Assembly (NCBI GenBank): GCA_038319115.1
Contig: JBBQCV010000224.1
Location: 1-6,016, forward strand
Direction of reading: 5' to 3'
From: SZAS-79 sp038319115
Lineage (GTDB): Bacteria > Pseudomonadota > Gammaproteobacteria > Burkholderiales > SG8-39
DNA length: 6,016 nt
Numbering within the stretch: the stretch's first letter is position 1; the number at the start of each line of letters is the position of its first letter. The notes under the pieces were generated by a model. The model saw only the letters and a program-made list of their open reading frames with translations. It did not search any database and had not been told where the DNA came from. Position numbers and translations under genes: made by a program. Of this stretch, positions 1-6,016 are shown piece after piece.

Positions 1-1
1 C

Positions 2-1339
2 CAGTCCGGCGCCAAGTTCGCGCTGGGGATCATTGACCTCGAGCGCCTGCGCACGGTCAACGAATCGCTCGGGCGCCAGACCGGCGACGCCCTCATCAAG
101 GCGGTGGCCGAGCGCTTCGTGCGCGCCGCGGGCAAGGCCGAGGTCGCGCGCATCGGCGCGGACCAGTTCGTGGTGATGCTGCCGGCGGTCAAGGGACGCT
201 CCGAAGCCGAGCGCATGGCGCAGGCGATGGCGCGCGAGTGTTTCGGCGAGGCCTTCTCGGTGGAGGGCAACGAGCTGCGGGTGGCAGCCAAGGCGGGCGT
301 CGCGATGTGCCCCAACGATGGGGGCGATGCCGAAACGCTCATGCGGCACGCCGAGCTGGCCCTGCGGCGCGGCAAGCGCACGGGCGACCCGCTCACGTTT
401 TTTGCGCGCGAAATGGTGGTGCGCAGCGCCGGCACGCTCACGCTCGAGAACAAGCTGCGCAAGGCGCTCGAAGCCGACGAGTTCGTGCTCCACTACCAGC
501 CCAAGGTGGACTCGCTCTCGCGCAACATCACCGGCGTCGAGGCCCTCATCCGCTGGGAGAGCGCCGAGCTGGGGCTGGTGCCGCCGATGCAGTTCATCCC
601 CCTCATGGAAGAAACCGGGCTGATCCTGCCGGTGGGGGAATGGGCCCTTGCCCGCGCCGTCGCCGACCATCGCCGCTGGGTGGGGATGGGGCTTGCCGCG
701 CCGCGCGTGGCCGTCAACGTGTCGGCGGTCCAGCTGCGACGCAACGACTTTTCCGCCACGCTCGAGGCGGCGCTCGCGGCCGGCGCGGTGCCGATGGGCC
801 TGGACCTCGAGCTCACCGAGAGCCTCATCATGGAGGACATCGAAGGCAACGTGCGCAAGTTGAAGAAAGCCCGCGACCTCGGCGCGAGCATCGCGATCGA
901 CGATTTCGGCACCGGCTACTCGTCGCTCGCCTACCTCGCCAAGCTGCCGGTGCAGGCGCTCAAGATCGACCGCTCTTTCGTGGTCACCATGCTGCAGGAT
1001 GCCGACACCATGTCGCTGGTGCAGACGGTGATCTCGCTGGCGCACTCGCTGCGCCTCAAAGTGGTGGCCGAGGGCGTCGACGAGGAGGCGCAGGCGCGCG
1101 TGCTGCGCCTGTTGCGCTGCGACGAGATGCAGGGGTTCCTGTTCGCCAAGCCGCTTGCCTTCGAGCAGATGACGGCGCTGCTGGAGCAGGAGCAGGCCGG
1201 CGTGGCCGACGGCTCCGTCCCAGGCGTTCGCAGACGATTGTCCTATGCGGGGAGTACCGCGCACCGGCCAAGGCTATTTTTGCCATCGCCCGGTGTCCCG
1301 CGAGTTAGCCCACGTACCCGCCCGCGCGGTTGTAGTTGA
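2..1339 (+). CDS. GGDEF-EAL protein, probable c-di-GMP phosphodiesterase (5' end missing)
   Basis: The frame is open from the left edge, so the true start and any N-terminal sensor domain lie outside; 445 residues are visible. The first ~135 are a GGDEF-type domain, recognisable from the IIDLERLRTVNESLG segment and the signature region. The signature itself (bases 155-169) reads GADQF instead of GG[D/E]EF, so cyclase activity is unlikely. The EAL domain follows and looks complete: LHYQPKVD, EALIRW (EAL at 539-547), VNVSAVQL, LELTES, IDDFGTGYSS (from 899), LKIDRSF, VVAEGV and MQGFLFAKPL. These supply the Glu, Asn, Asp-Asp, Lys and Gln residues that bind metal and catalyse hydrolysis in this family, so c-di-GMP to pGpG activity is inferred. 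A degenerate GGDEF domain often serves as a regulatory GTP-binding module. The last ~45 residues (Arg/Pro/Ser-rich) are unlike the EAL fold and run 35 bases into the convergent gene. An internal GTG at 104 is not a credible start because homology extends upstream of it. Confidence 0.93.
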   Translation, partial: QSGAKFALGIIDLERLRTVNESLGRQTGDALIKAVAERFVRAAGKAEVARIGADQFVVMLPAVKGRSEAERMAQAMARECFGEAFSVEGNELRVAAKAGVAMCPNDGGDAETLMRHAELALRRGKRTGDPLTFFAREMVVRSAGTLTLENKLRKALEADEFVLHYQPKVDSLSRNITGVEALIRWESAELGLVPPMQFIPLMEETGLILPVGEWALARAVADHRRWVGMGLAAPRVAVNVSAVQLRRNDFSATLEAALAAGAVPMGLDLELTESLIMEDIEGNVRKLKKARDLGASIAIDDFGTGYSSLAYLAKLPVQALKIDRSFVVTMLQDADTMSLVQTVISLAHSLRLKVVAEGVDEEAQARVLRLLRCDEMQGFLFAKPLAFEQMTALLEQEQAGVADGSVPGVRRRLSYAGSTAHRPRLFLPSPGVPRVSPRTRPRGCS

Positions 1340-3029
1340 GCACCTGGTAATCGGCGCCCGGCGGCCAGACGCCGTTAAGTTGCACCGGGTATTTCTCCAG
1401 CCCGCTCGAGACGAGGAAACAGTCACTCTCGCCGTAACGCCCGGGCGGCAACAGCATGAGGCGTACTTCGCCCTCGACCAGCACGGCCTCGAGCGCATTT
1501 TCGACGTTCGCGCTCAGGTCGGCCCATTTTTCCGGGATCGCGCCCTTGAACTGCAGGGCGCGCGCGCTCTTCGTTGCGCCGGCGAGACGCTCGAGGCCCA
1601 CGGCCACCTTGTTCTCCGCGGTGCGCCCGAGCCTGCGCACGATCGCCACTTCCCACCTGAGGCTGTCACCCAGCCGGTAGGCGACGAGCACGCCGAGTTT
1701 TGCCCACGGGGCTCGCCCCGGCACCATCACGCCGATGCCCGAGTCGCTGGTGTCCAGCACGATCCAGCGTTGCAGAAGCTCCTTGTCGCCGCGTGTTTCC
1801 AGCGTCTCGAGGATCTCCCGCGGCGAGAGGTTCTTCGGCGCCGCGGCGGTCCGCTTGCCACGCCCGGTCTGGTCGGGATTCACCGAGCCGAAGCGGATCT
1901 TGTTGAAGTACTTGTCGTCCATCAGCTTGTTGGTCTCGAAGCCGGCAAACATCTCGCCTGAATGAGCGGTCTCGGTGATCGCCACCATGCGGCGCACCTG
2001 GGCGAAGCCGTGGGCGACGAGGACTTCGCTGGCGGAGGTGTCGCGGCGATGGCGCCGCTGCGGCGGCTGCGTCGACCAGTACGATGCGAGCATTTCGAGC
2101 AGCCCGCGATAGGCGCGCAGGTCACAGTTGCTCGGCACCACCCAGTCGGGAACCTCCTTCGCTTCGGCCGCTTCGGCGCGCAGCGTTTCGATGGTCGAAT
2201 GCGTCTTGCCGGGACCGAAACAGAAAAGGTTGGCGCGCGCCGCCATGCCTTCGAGCCAGCGCTGTGGCGGCTGGTTCTTGGTCGCGTCGACGAAATACGG
2301 CCGCTCGGCCGAAGGCTTGTCCGCCGAGGCGATCAGCGCGGCATTGCGGCGCAGGAACAGGTCGAGGCACTCCATCTGGGTCGGCAGCAGGCCGCCAAGC
2401 GGTGCCGTTTCGAAGAGCATCCCCGCGAGGTACAGGTTGTGCACGCTGGTGGGCTCGCCCAGGCCCGCGTAGGGCTCGGTGAGCTTGCGATGCACGCCAA
2501 ACACCTTCGAGCGGGCATAGACGCGGTGCATGTGGCCCCACAGGTCGGACTCCACGGTCCGGTAGGCGTAATGCAGCAGCTTCTTGCGCCTGACCATGAG
2601 CAGCATGGCGCGGCACGTCGTCACCAGGGCGTACTCGCGGTCCTCGTCGTTCCAGCCGGCCATGGGCGGCAGTTGCTCCATCGCGTGGCGATAGAACCCC
2701 GGCACGCGATCGAGGTACATGTTGAGCGCCACCCACGAACCTTCGGACACCTGGTCGCCGCGGGAATCGCGGAACAGCCTATGGGTGAGTTCGTCGATTA
2801 CCGGTTGGGCGCCCTTGTCCAGCGTACGCAGCGCGCGCCTGAATGCTTTGTGCTCGACGTTTGCGCCGAGCGCGGCGTCCAGCGCGTCGCAGATCTGCGC
2901 GAGCGCAGCGCCCGGCTGCGAGGCGGGCAGGCTCGCCTGGAATTCCTCGATACCCGCGTCGGTGGCGAGAAAATGCAGCTCCTCGGCCGGCGCGCCCTTC
3001 AGTTTCCGATTGATCCAGTCGAATACCAT
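1305..3029 (-). CDS. Conserved-type unknown protein with a C-terminal PilZ-like domain
   Basis: A 574-residue protein with no signal peptide or membrane segment, so probably cytosolic. I do not recognise a named family. Residues 1-~320 look mostly helical and contain no enzyme motif I can identify. Residues ~418-484 resemble a PilZ-type beta barrel: LLQRWIVLDTSDSGIGVMV, then a KLGVLVAYRLG stretch, then WEVAIVRRLGR and VAVGLERLAG. DTSDSGIG (426-433) fits the D/NxSxxG half of the PilZ c-di-GMP signature. The usual RxxxR half is not clearly present, so ligand binding is uncertain. The convergent EAL phosphodiesterase makes a c-di-GMP link plausible but does not prove it. The start at 3029 gives a sensible MVFDWINRKLKG N-terminus, but no purine-rich ribosome binding site precedes it. 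High-GC shadow frames on the opposite strand cover this gene and are not real genes. The reading frame is certain; the function is not. Confidence 0.88.
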   Translation of the reverse strand: MVFDWINRKLKGAPAEELHFLATDAGIEEFQASLPASQPGAALAQICDALDAALGANVEHKAFRRALRTLDKGAQPVIDELTHRLFRDSRGDQVSEGSWVALNMYLDRVPGFYRHAMEQLPPMAGWNDEDREYALVTTCRAMLLMVRRKKLLHYAYRTVESDLWGHMHRVYARSKVFGVHRKLTEPYAGLGEPTSVHNLYLAGMLFETAPLGGLLPTQMECLDLFLRRNAALIASADKPSAERPYFVDATKNQPPQRWLEGMAARANLFCFGPGKTHSTIETLRAEAAEAKEVPDWVVPSNCDLRAYRGLLEMLASYWSTQPPQRRHRRDTSASEVLVAHGFAQVRRMVAITETAHSGEMFAGFETNKLMDDKYFNKIRFGSVNPDQTGRGKRTAAAPKNLSPREILETLETRGDKELLQRWIVLDTSDSGIGVMVPGRAPWAKLGVLVAYRLGDSLRWEVAIVRRLGRTAENKVAVGLERLAGATKSARALQFKGAIPEKWADLSANVENALEAVLVEGEVRLMLLPPGRYGESDCFLVSSGLEKYPVQLNGVWPPGADYQVLNYNRAGGYVG

Positions 3030-3037
3030 TGCGGGTC

Positions 3038-3067
3038 AGTTTACGCCGGGCAGTCCGGGTCGGCCAG
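3038..3067 (-). promoter_or_regulatory. Possible weak promoter for the PilZ-like gene
   Basis: Read on the minus strand, TAAACT (3038-3043) is a fair -10 hexamer, 8 bases before the ATG at 3029. An 18-base spacer leads back to CTGGCC (3062-3067), which matches the -35 consensus in only three positions. If used, transcription would start at or next to the ATG, giving a leaderless or nearly leaderless mRNA. That would fit the missing ribosome binding site. The call is weak because the -35 is poor. Confidence 0.25.
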
Positions 3068-3086
3068 ATTCAGGTTTCATCGTGCG

Positions 3087-3115
3087 TTGGAGATCATCGT
3101 CGCATTTGCGATAAT
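3087..3115 (+). promoter_or_regulatory. Sigma-70-like promoter for the two-component operon
   Basis: TTGGAG (3087-3092, four of six matches to TTGACA) and GATAAT (3110-3115, five of six matches to TATAAT) are separated by exactly 17 bases. Both sit in the 92-base gap between the divergent genes. The expected start, about seven bases after the -10, is at 3121-3123, on the ATG of the small upstream ORF. No TTAAG direct repeat is visible here, so there is no sign of autoregulation through the box type seen at 5131-5147. Confidence 0.55.
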
Positions 3116-3121
3116 CACCGC

Positions 3122-3166
3122 ATGAGTCCGCGCCCCGCGGCGCATCCGGACCGGCCCGCCGCATGA
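3122..3166 (+). CDS. Candidate 14-residue leader peptide coupled to the response regulator
   Basis: ATG at 3122 opens a 14-codon frame, MSPRPAAHPDRPAA, whose TGA (3164-3166) overlaps the regulator's ATG (3163-3165) as ATGA. No ribosome binding site precedes it, but the predicted transcription start coincides with its ATG, so it could be read as a leaderless message. The regulator has no clear ribosome binding site of its own, only GGA at 3148-3150. Re-initiation by ribosomes finishing this ORF would therefore explain its translation. Small Arg/Pro/Ala ORFs arise easily by chance in GC-rich DNA, so the peptide may be spurious. Its position, rather than its sequence, is the argument for it. Confidence 0.35.
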   Translation: MSPRPAAHPDRPAA

Positions 3167-3822
3167 GAATCCTCCTGGTCGAAGACGACGCCATGCTCGG
3201 CGAAGCGGTACGCACGGGATTGCGCCGGGAAGGTTTTGCGGTCGACTGGGTGCGCGACGGCCAGGCCGCCGAGACTGCGGCCACCACGGAAACGTTCGAC
3301 CTGATGCTGCTCGACCTGGGCTTGCCGAAAAAGGCAGGCCTGGCCGTCCTGCTGGCGCTGCGGGCGAAGAAAATGTCCATGCCGGTCGTGATCGTGACCG
3401 CGCGCGACGCGGTGGAAGAACGCGTGGCCGGGCTGAACGCGGGCGCCGACGACTACGTGGGCAAGCCCTTCGATCTGCTCGAACTCTCGGCGCGCATCCA
3501 CGCGGTGATCCGCCGCCATCAGGGGCGCCCGGAGTCGGTCGTGCGTCACCGTGGGCTGGTCCTCGACCAGGCCACGCGCGAGGCCAGCTTCAATGGCGAG
3601 CCGGTGGTGTTTTCCGCCAGGGAATACGCCTTGCTCGAGGCCTTGCTGGCCCGGCCGGGCGCGGTCCTTTCGCGCGCCCAGCTCGAAGAGCGCATCTATG
3701 GCTGGGGCGAGGAAATCGAGAGCAACGCGGTGGAAGTGTATGTCCACGCGTTGCGCAAAAAGCTCGGTGCCGATTTCATCCGCAACTTGCGTGGGGTTGG
3801 CTACATGGTGCCGAAGACATGA
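3163..3822 (+). CDS. OmpR-family response regulator, QseB/PmrA-like
   Basis: A full-length 219-residue DNA-binding response regulator. The receiver domain (about 1-115) has the acidic pair D8/D9, phospho-acceptor D51 in LMLLDLGLP, switch T79 in VIVTAR and K101 in VGKPF, so it should be phosphorylated normally. The winged-helix domain (about 125-219) includes FSAREYALLEALL, the recognition-helix region SNAVEVYVHALRKKL and the closing RGVGYMV wing. The segment IYGWGEEIESNAVEV resembles the QseB/PmrA/TctD branch of the family more than PhoB or OmpR. It overlaps the kinase gene by four bases (ATGA), so the two are almost certainly translated together. The start at 3163 gives the standard MRILLVEDD N-terminus. 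A likely target is the TTAAG repeat at 5131-5147. The signal and regulon cannot be read from the sequence, so no gene symbol is given. Confidence 0.95.
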   Translation: MRILLVEDDAMLGEAVRTGLRREGFAVDWVRDGQAAETAATTETFDLMLLDLGLPKKAGLAVLLALRAKKMSMPVVIVTARDAVEERVAGLNAGADDYVGKPFDLLELSARIHAVIRRHQGRPESVVRHRGLVLDQATREASFNGEPVVFSAREYALLEALLARPGAVLSRAQLEERIYGWGEEIESNAVEVYVHALRKKLGADFIRNLRGVGYMVPKT

Positions 3823-5135
3823 CCTCAATGCGGCGCACGCTGCTGCTGCGGCTCCTTGCGGGTGGCACGCTGGCGGTGCTCGCCGCGCTGGCCGCGATCT
3901 ATTTCATGGCGTACAGCCAGGCCAACAACCTGTTCGATTTCCAGATGGAGCGCATGGCCTATTCGCTGCGCGACCGGGTGATTTCGCGTCTTGGCGATTC
4001 GGGCGACGCGGACACCCTGGAGGAAGGGCGCATCTTCATCCAGATCTGGGACAAGACCGGCACCCAGCTCTACGTGTCGCAGGATCGATTGGAGATGCCG
4101 GTGGAGTCACGCCTGGGCTTTGCGAATGTGTCGACCGCGTCGGGCGAGTGGCGCACTTTCGGCGTGCAAAGCGCGAACCAGACGGTCCAGATCGCGCAGC
4201 CGATGAGCGTGCGCCGCGACCTGGCCGTGAAGCTGGCCCTGAGCATGCTGGTCCCCGTGGGCCTGTTGATTCCGGTGCTCGGCCTGCTCGCCTGGTTTAC
4301 GGTCGGGCAGGGGTTGGCGCCCTTGCTTTCATTGACCGGGGAACTGCGCAAGCGCGGACCCGAATCGCACGCCGCGCTGGCCGTGGGCCGCTATCCCGTG
4401 GAACTCAGTCCCATGGTCGACGCCCTGAAAGATCTGCTGACGCGCCTGGAGCGGGCGCTGCAGAGCCAGCGGGATTTCGTCGCCGATGCGGCGCACGAGC
4501 TGCGAACGCCGCTGGCCGTGATCCGCCTGCAGGCGCAGAACGTCGAGCTTGCGGCAGACGACCTCGAGCGATCGAGAGCGCTGGCCGAGTTGCGGGCCGG
4601 CATCGATCGTGCGGTCCATCTCGTGCAGCAATTGCTCACCCTCGCGCGCCAGGAACCGGGGGCCGGACCGCGCGCGCAGGAACCGACCGGCCTCGCGCAA
4701 GTTGCGCGTGAAGTGGTCGCCGAGTTCGCCCGGATCGCCACCGACAAGGGCGTCGACCTCGGTCTGCTCGAGGACGATCCCGTTACGGTGACGGGCGATC
4801 CCGAGGCGCTGCGCATCCTGATGGCGAATTTGGTAGGCAACGCCATCCATTACACGCCCGAGGGCGGGCGCGTGGACGTTTCGGTGAGTAACGCCTCCGC
4901 CGGGCCGGCGCTCGAAGTGCTCGATACCGGCCCGGGGATCGGGGAAGACGAACGCAGCAGGGTGTTCGACCGCTTCTATCGCACGCAGGGCACTGGCACC
5001 TCAGGGAGCGGCCTGGGGCTCGCGATCGTCAAGCGAATTGCCGACGCGCATGGCGCCCTGGTTTCGTTGAACGCCCGGGAAGACGGGCAAGCGGGCCTGC
5101 GCGCCCTCGTCCAATTCGGCGTGGCGGGGGTTTAA
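3819..5135 (+). CDS. Sensor histidine kinase, QseC/TctE-like, partner of the upstream regulator
   Basis: A 438-residue inner-membrane kinase. Transmembrane helix 1 spans about residues 7-30 and helix 2 about 140-162, flanking a periplasmic sensor of ~110 residues. The IFIQIWDKTGTQLY and WRTFGVQ...VQIAQP pattern there is typical of the 2CSK_N sensor type of TctE/QseC kinases. A short HAMP-like linker follows. The H-box VADAAHELRTPLAVIR has the phosphorylated H226. The ATP-binding domain has the N-box (N337 and N341 in MANLVGNAIHYTP), G1 DTGPGIG (369-375), F-box FDRFYR (383-388) and G2 GSGLGLAIVK (from 396), so it appears fully active. The start at 3819 overlaps the regulator stop as ATGA; a second in-frame ATG at 3828 is possible. 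No ribosome binding site is well spaced, which supports translational coupling. The stop codon lies inside the candidate regulator box at 5131-5147. The stimulus is unknown. Confidence 0.94.
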   Translation: MTSMRRTLLLRLLAGGTLAVLAALAAIYFMAYSQANNLFDFQMERMAYSLRDRVISRLGDSGDADTLEEGRIFIQIWDKTGTQLYVSQDRLEMPVESRLGFANVSTASGEWRTFGVQSANQTVQIAQPMSVRRDLAVKLALSMLVPVGLLIPVLGLLAWFTVGQGLAPLLSLTGELRKRGPESHAALAVGRYPVELSPMVDALKDLLTRLERALQSQRDFVADAAHELRTPLAVIRLQAQNVELAADDLERSRALAELRAGIDRAVHLVQQLLTLARQEPGAGPRAQEPTGLAQVAREVVAEFARIATDKGVDLGLLEDDPVTVTGDPEALRILMANLVGNAIHYTPEGGRVDVSVSNASAGPALEVLDTGPGIGEDERSRVFDRFYRTQGTGTSGSGLGLAIVKRIADAHGALVSLNAREDGQAGLRALVQFGVAGV

Positions 5136-5147
5136 GCCTGGGTTAAG
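5131..5147 (+). promoter_or_regulatory. Candidate PmrA/QseB-type regulator box ahead of the protease gene
   Basis: The sequence TTTAAGCCTGGGTTAAG contains TTTAAG and GTTAAG separated by five bases, so the two TTAAG cores are 11 bases apart, one helical turn, on the same face. PmrA and QseB in enterobacteria are known to bind direct repeats of a YTTAA-type half-site with this spacing; the G opening the second half departs from that consensus. The second half plus A5148 (TTAAGA, 5143-5148) could also act as a -35. It lies 17 bases before a weak -10 candidate, TTTCAG (5166-5171). The box begins at the kinase stop codon and lies 66 bases before the protease ATG, so control of that gene by the adjacent regulator is inferred. 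Confidence 0.55.
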
Positions 5148-5170
5148 ACGCGCACTCCACACTGGTTTCA

Positions 5171-5194
5171 GGCGCAGGGCATCGAGCCCGCGCC
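5171..5194 (+). other. GC-rich hairpin in the leader of the protease gene
   Basis: GGCGCAGGGC (5171-5180) pairs with GCCCGCGCC (5186-5194) around the loop ATCGA, giving a nine-pair stem of mostly G-C pairs with one bulged A. No U run follows, so it is not a standard intrinsic terminator. It ends seven bases before the GAGGAG ribosome binding site and does not cover it. Possible roles are a pause or attenuation site between the kinase and protease genes, mRNA stabilisation, or simply chance in GC-rich DNA. Confidence 0.4.
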
Positions 5195-5201
5195 GACCAC
5201 T

Positions 5202-5207
5202 GAGGAG
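5202..5207 (+). promoter_or_regulatory. Strong ribosome binding site of the protease gene
   Basis: GAGGAG lies six bases before the ATG at 5214, with near-ideal sequence and spacing. It is the only strong Shine-Dalgarno sequence before any gene start seen in the window, and it fixes the protease start. Confidence 0.8.
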
Positions 5208-5213
5208 CTCAAA

Positions 5214-6016
5214 ATGAATGTCCGATATTTGCGGCGCAGCGCAATTGCCACTGCGGTCATAGCGGCGCTCGGCACGGGTTATGCGCTCCAGTCCGGCGCG
5301 GGGCCCGCGGTGCTCGCGGACCATTCCGTCACCCCGATAGCCGCAATGGCGCAGGGATCGCACGTAGCCGTAGCGATGCCCGATTTCGCCTCGATCGTCG
5401 CGGCCGCCGGTCCGGCGGTCGTCAATGTGAGCGTCACCGCGAAGGCGCAGCCCGCCGCATTCAACGGCGGCGACCAGATGGACGAGAACAATCCGATGTT
5501 CGAATTCTTCAAGCACTTCGGCCCGCAGAATTCCCCGGGGCCGCAGGCCGGGCAGGTGCGGCGTGGCGTGGGGTCGGGCTTCATCATCAGCGCCGACGGG
5601 CTGGTGATGACCAATGCCCATGTGGTGTCCGGCGCGGACGAGGTCTTGGTGAAACTGACCGACCGGCGCGAATTCGTGGCGAAGGTGCTCGGCGTCGACA
5701 AGCAGACCGATATCGCGGTGCTGCGAATCGACGCGAAGAACCTGCCCACGGTGAAGATCGGGAACCCCGCGCAAACGCGCGTCGGCGACTGGGTCCTGGC
5801 GATCGGCTCGCCTTTCGGCTTCGAGAACTCGGTGACCTCGGGCATCGTCAGCGCGAAATCGCGCTCGCTGCCCGACGGCACGATCGTCCCGTTCATCCAG
5901 ACCGATGCGGCGATCAACCCCGGCAACTCGGGCGGACCGCTGTTCAACATGCAGGGTGAGGTGATCGGCGTGAATGCGCAGATCTACAGCGGCACCGGCG
6001 GCTACCAAGGGCTTTC
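5214..6016 (+). CDS. degP: DegP/HtrA-type periplasmic serine protease (3' end missing)
   Basis: The frame is open from the ATG to the right edge; 267 full codons are present. The N-terminus has arginines at 4, 7 and 8 and a hydrophobic stretch (about 9-24), consistent with a signal peptide or membrane anchor. A possible signal peptidase site is VLA-D at residues 33-36, but it is not clear-cut. The chymotrypsin-fold domain starts near 57 (DFASIVAAAGPAVVNVSV) and includes an LA-like loop (NPMFEFFKHFG). The triad is intact: H136 in TNAHVV, D166 in QTDIAVL and S239 in GNSGGPL. The last visible residues, SGTGGYQGLS, match the family stretch that precedes FAIP. One or two PDZ domains would be expected beyond the window. 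The family degrades or refolds misfolded envelope proteins. Placement after a two-component pair with a regulator-type box suggests envelope-stress control. DegP, DegQ and MucD cannot be told apart from this part, so the symbol is a family-level choice. Confidence 0.93.
   Translation, partial: MNVRYLRRSAIATAVIAALGTGYALQSGAGPAVLADHSVTPIAAMAQGSHVAVAMPDFASIVAAAGPAVVNVSVTAKAQPAAFNGGDQMDENNPMFEFFKHFGPQNSPGPQAGQVRRGVGSGFIISADGLVMTNAHVVSGADEVLVKLTDRREFVAKVLGVDKQTDIAVLRIDAKNLPTVKIGNPAQTRVGDWVLAIGSPFGFENSVTSGIVSAKSRSLPDGTIVPFIQTDAAINPGNSGGPLFNMQGEVIGVNAQIYSGTGGYQGL

Noticed and set aside
398..403. Run of six T as a possible programmed frameshift site in the EAL gene
   Set aside because: The GGDEF-EAL reading frame continues unbroken across it with good homology on both sides, and no alternative frame is useful.
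1271..1284. Possible terminator around GGCTATTTTTGCC between the convergent genes
   Set aside because: The only stem is three base pairs, and the T run lies in the loop instead of after the stem.
1375..1379. Single TTAAG inside the PilZ-like gene as another regulator half-site
   Set aside because: There is no second TTAAG at 11-base spacing, and it lies within coding sequence far from a start.
1245..3125. Long plus-strand open frames (1245-1961 and 1962-3125) opposite the PilZ-like gene
   Set aside because: They lie antisense to a gene with clear protein-like composition, show His/Arg/Ala-rich composition without domains, and are the usual product of high-GC codon bias.
3115..3828. Minus-strand open frame antisense to the response regulator
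   Set aside because: It mirrors the whole regulator gene, which has all conserved receiver and winged-helix residues; the antisense product has no protein-like features.
5001..6008. Minus-strand open frame of 335 codons across the kinase end and the protease
   Set aside because: It is antisense to two genes with clear catalytic motifs, crosses their intergenic region and has no recognisable domain.

Overview
The window looks like chromosomal DNA from a high-GC Gram-negative bacterium, most likely a betaproteobacterium. This rests on the high G+C, the QseB/PmrA-type two-component pair and a periplasmic HtrA-type protease. Taxonomy is inferred from protein style only. No mobile element, CRISPR array, tRNA or rRNA is visible. 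Coding density is very high, and the only non-coding stretches are about 90 and 80 bases long.

Layout: (1) Bases 2-1339 (+) hold the 3' part of a GGDEF-EAL protein. Its GGDEF signature is degenerate (GADQF), but its EAL domain keeps all the usual catalytic residues, so it is probably a cyclic-di-GMP phosphodiesterase. (2) Bases 1305-3029 (-) hold a convergent 574-residue cytosolic protein of unknown function whose C-terminal third looks like a PilZ-type domain. The two genes overlap tail to tail by 35 bases. (3) A short divergent promoter region (3030-3121) carries a good sigma-70-like promoter facing right. (4) Bases 3163-3822 encode an OmpR-family response regulator and 3819-5135 its QseC/TctE-like sensor kinase, joined by an ATGA overlap. 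A 14-codon upstream ORF (3122-3166) joins the regulator through a second ATGA overlap, and the predicted transcription start falls on its ATG. (5) From 5214 to the window end is the 5' two thirds of a DegP/HtrA-type serine protease with an intact His-Asp-Ser triad.

How the parts may work together: bases 5131-5147, at the kinase stop codon, carry a direct repeat of TTAAG with 11-base periodicity. This is the layout recognised by PmrA/QseB-type regulators, so the simplest model is that the two-component system senses an envelope signal and controls the neighbouring protease gene. A stable hairpin (5171-5194) lies in the protease leader just before a strong ribosome binding site. The left half of the window (EAL enzyme plus PilZ-like protein) is probably a separate c-di-GMP-related pair. 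None of these regulatory links is proven by sequence alone. The window does not contain an obviously new system; its most interesting parts are the regulatory details and the unknown PilZ-like protein.
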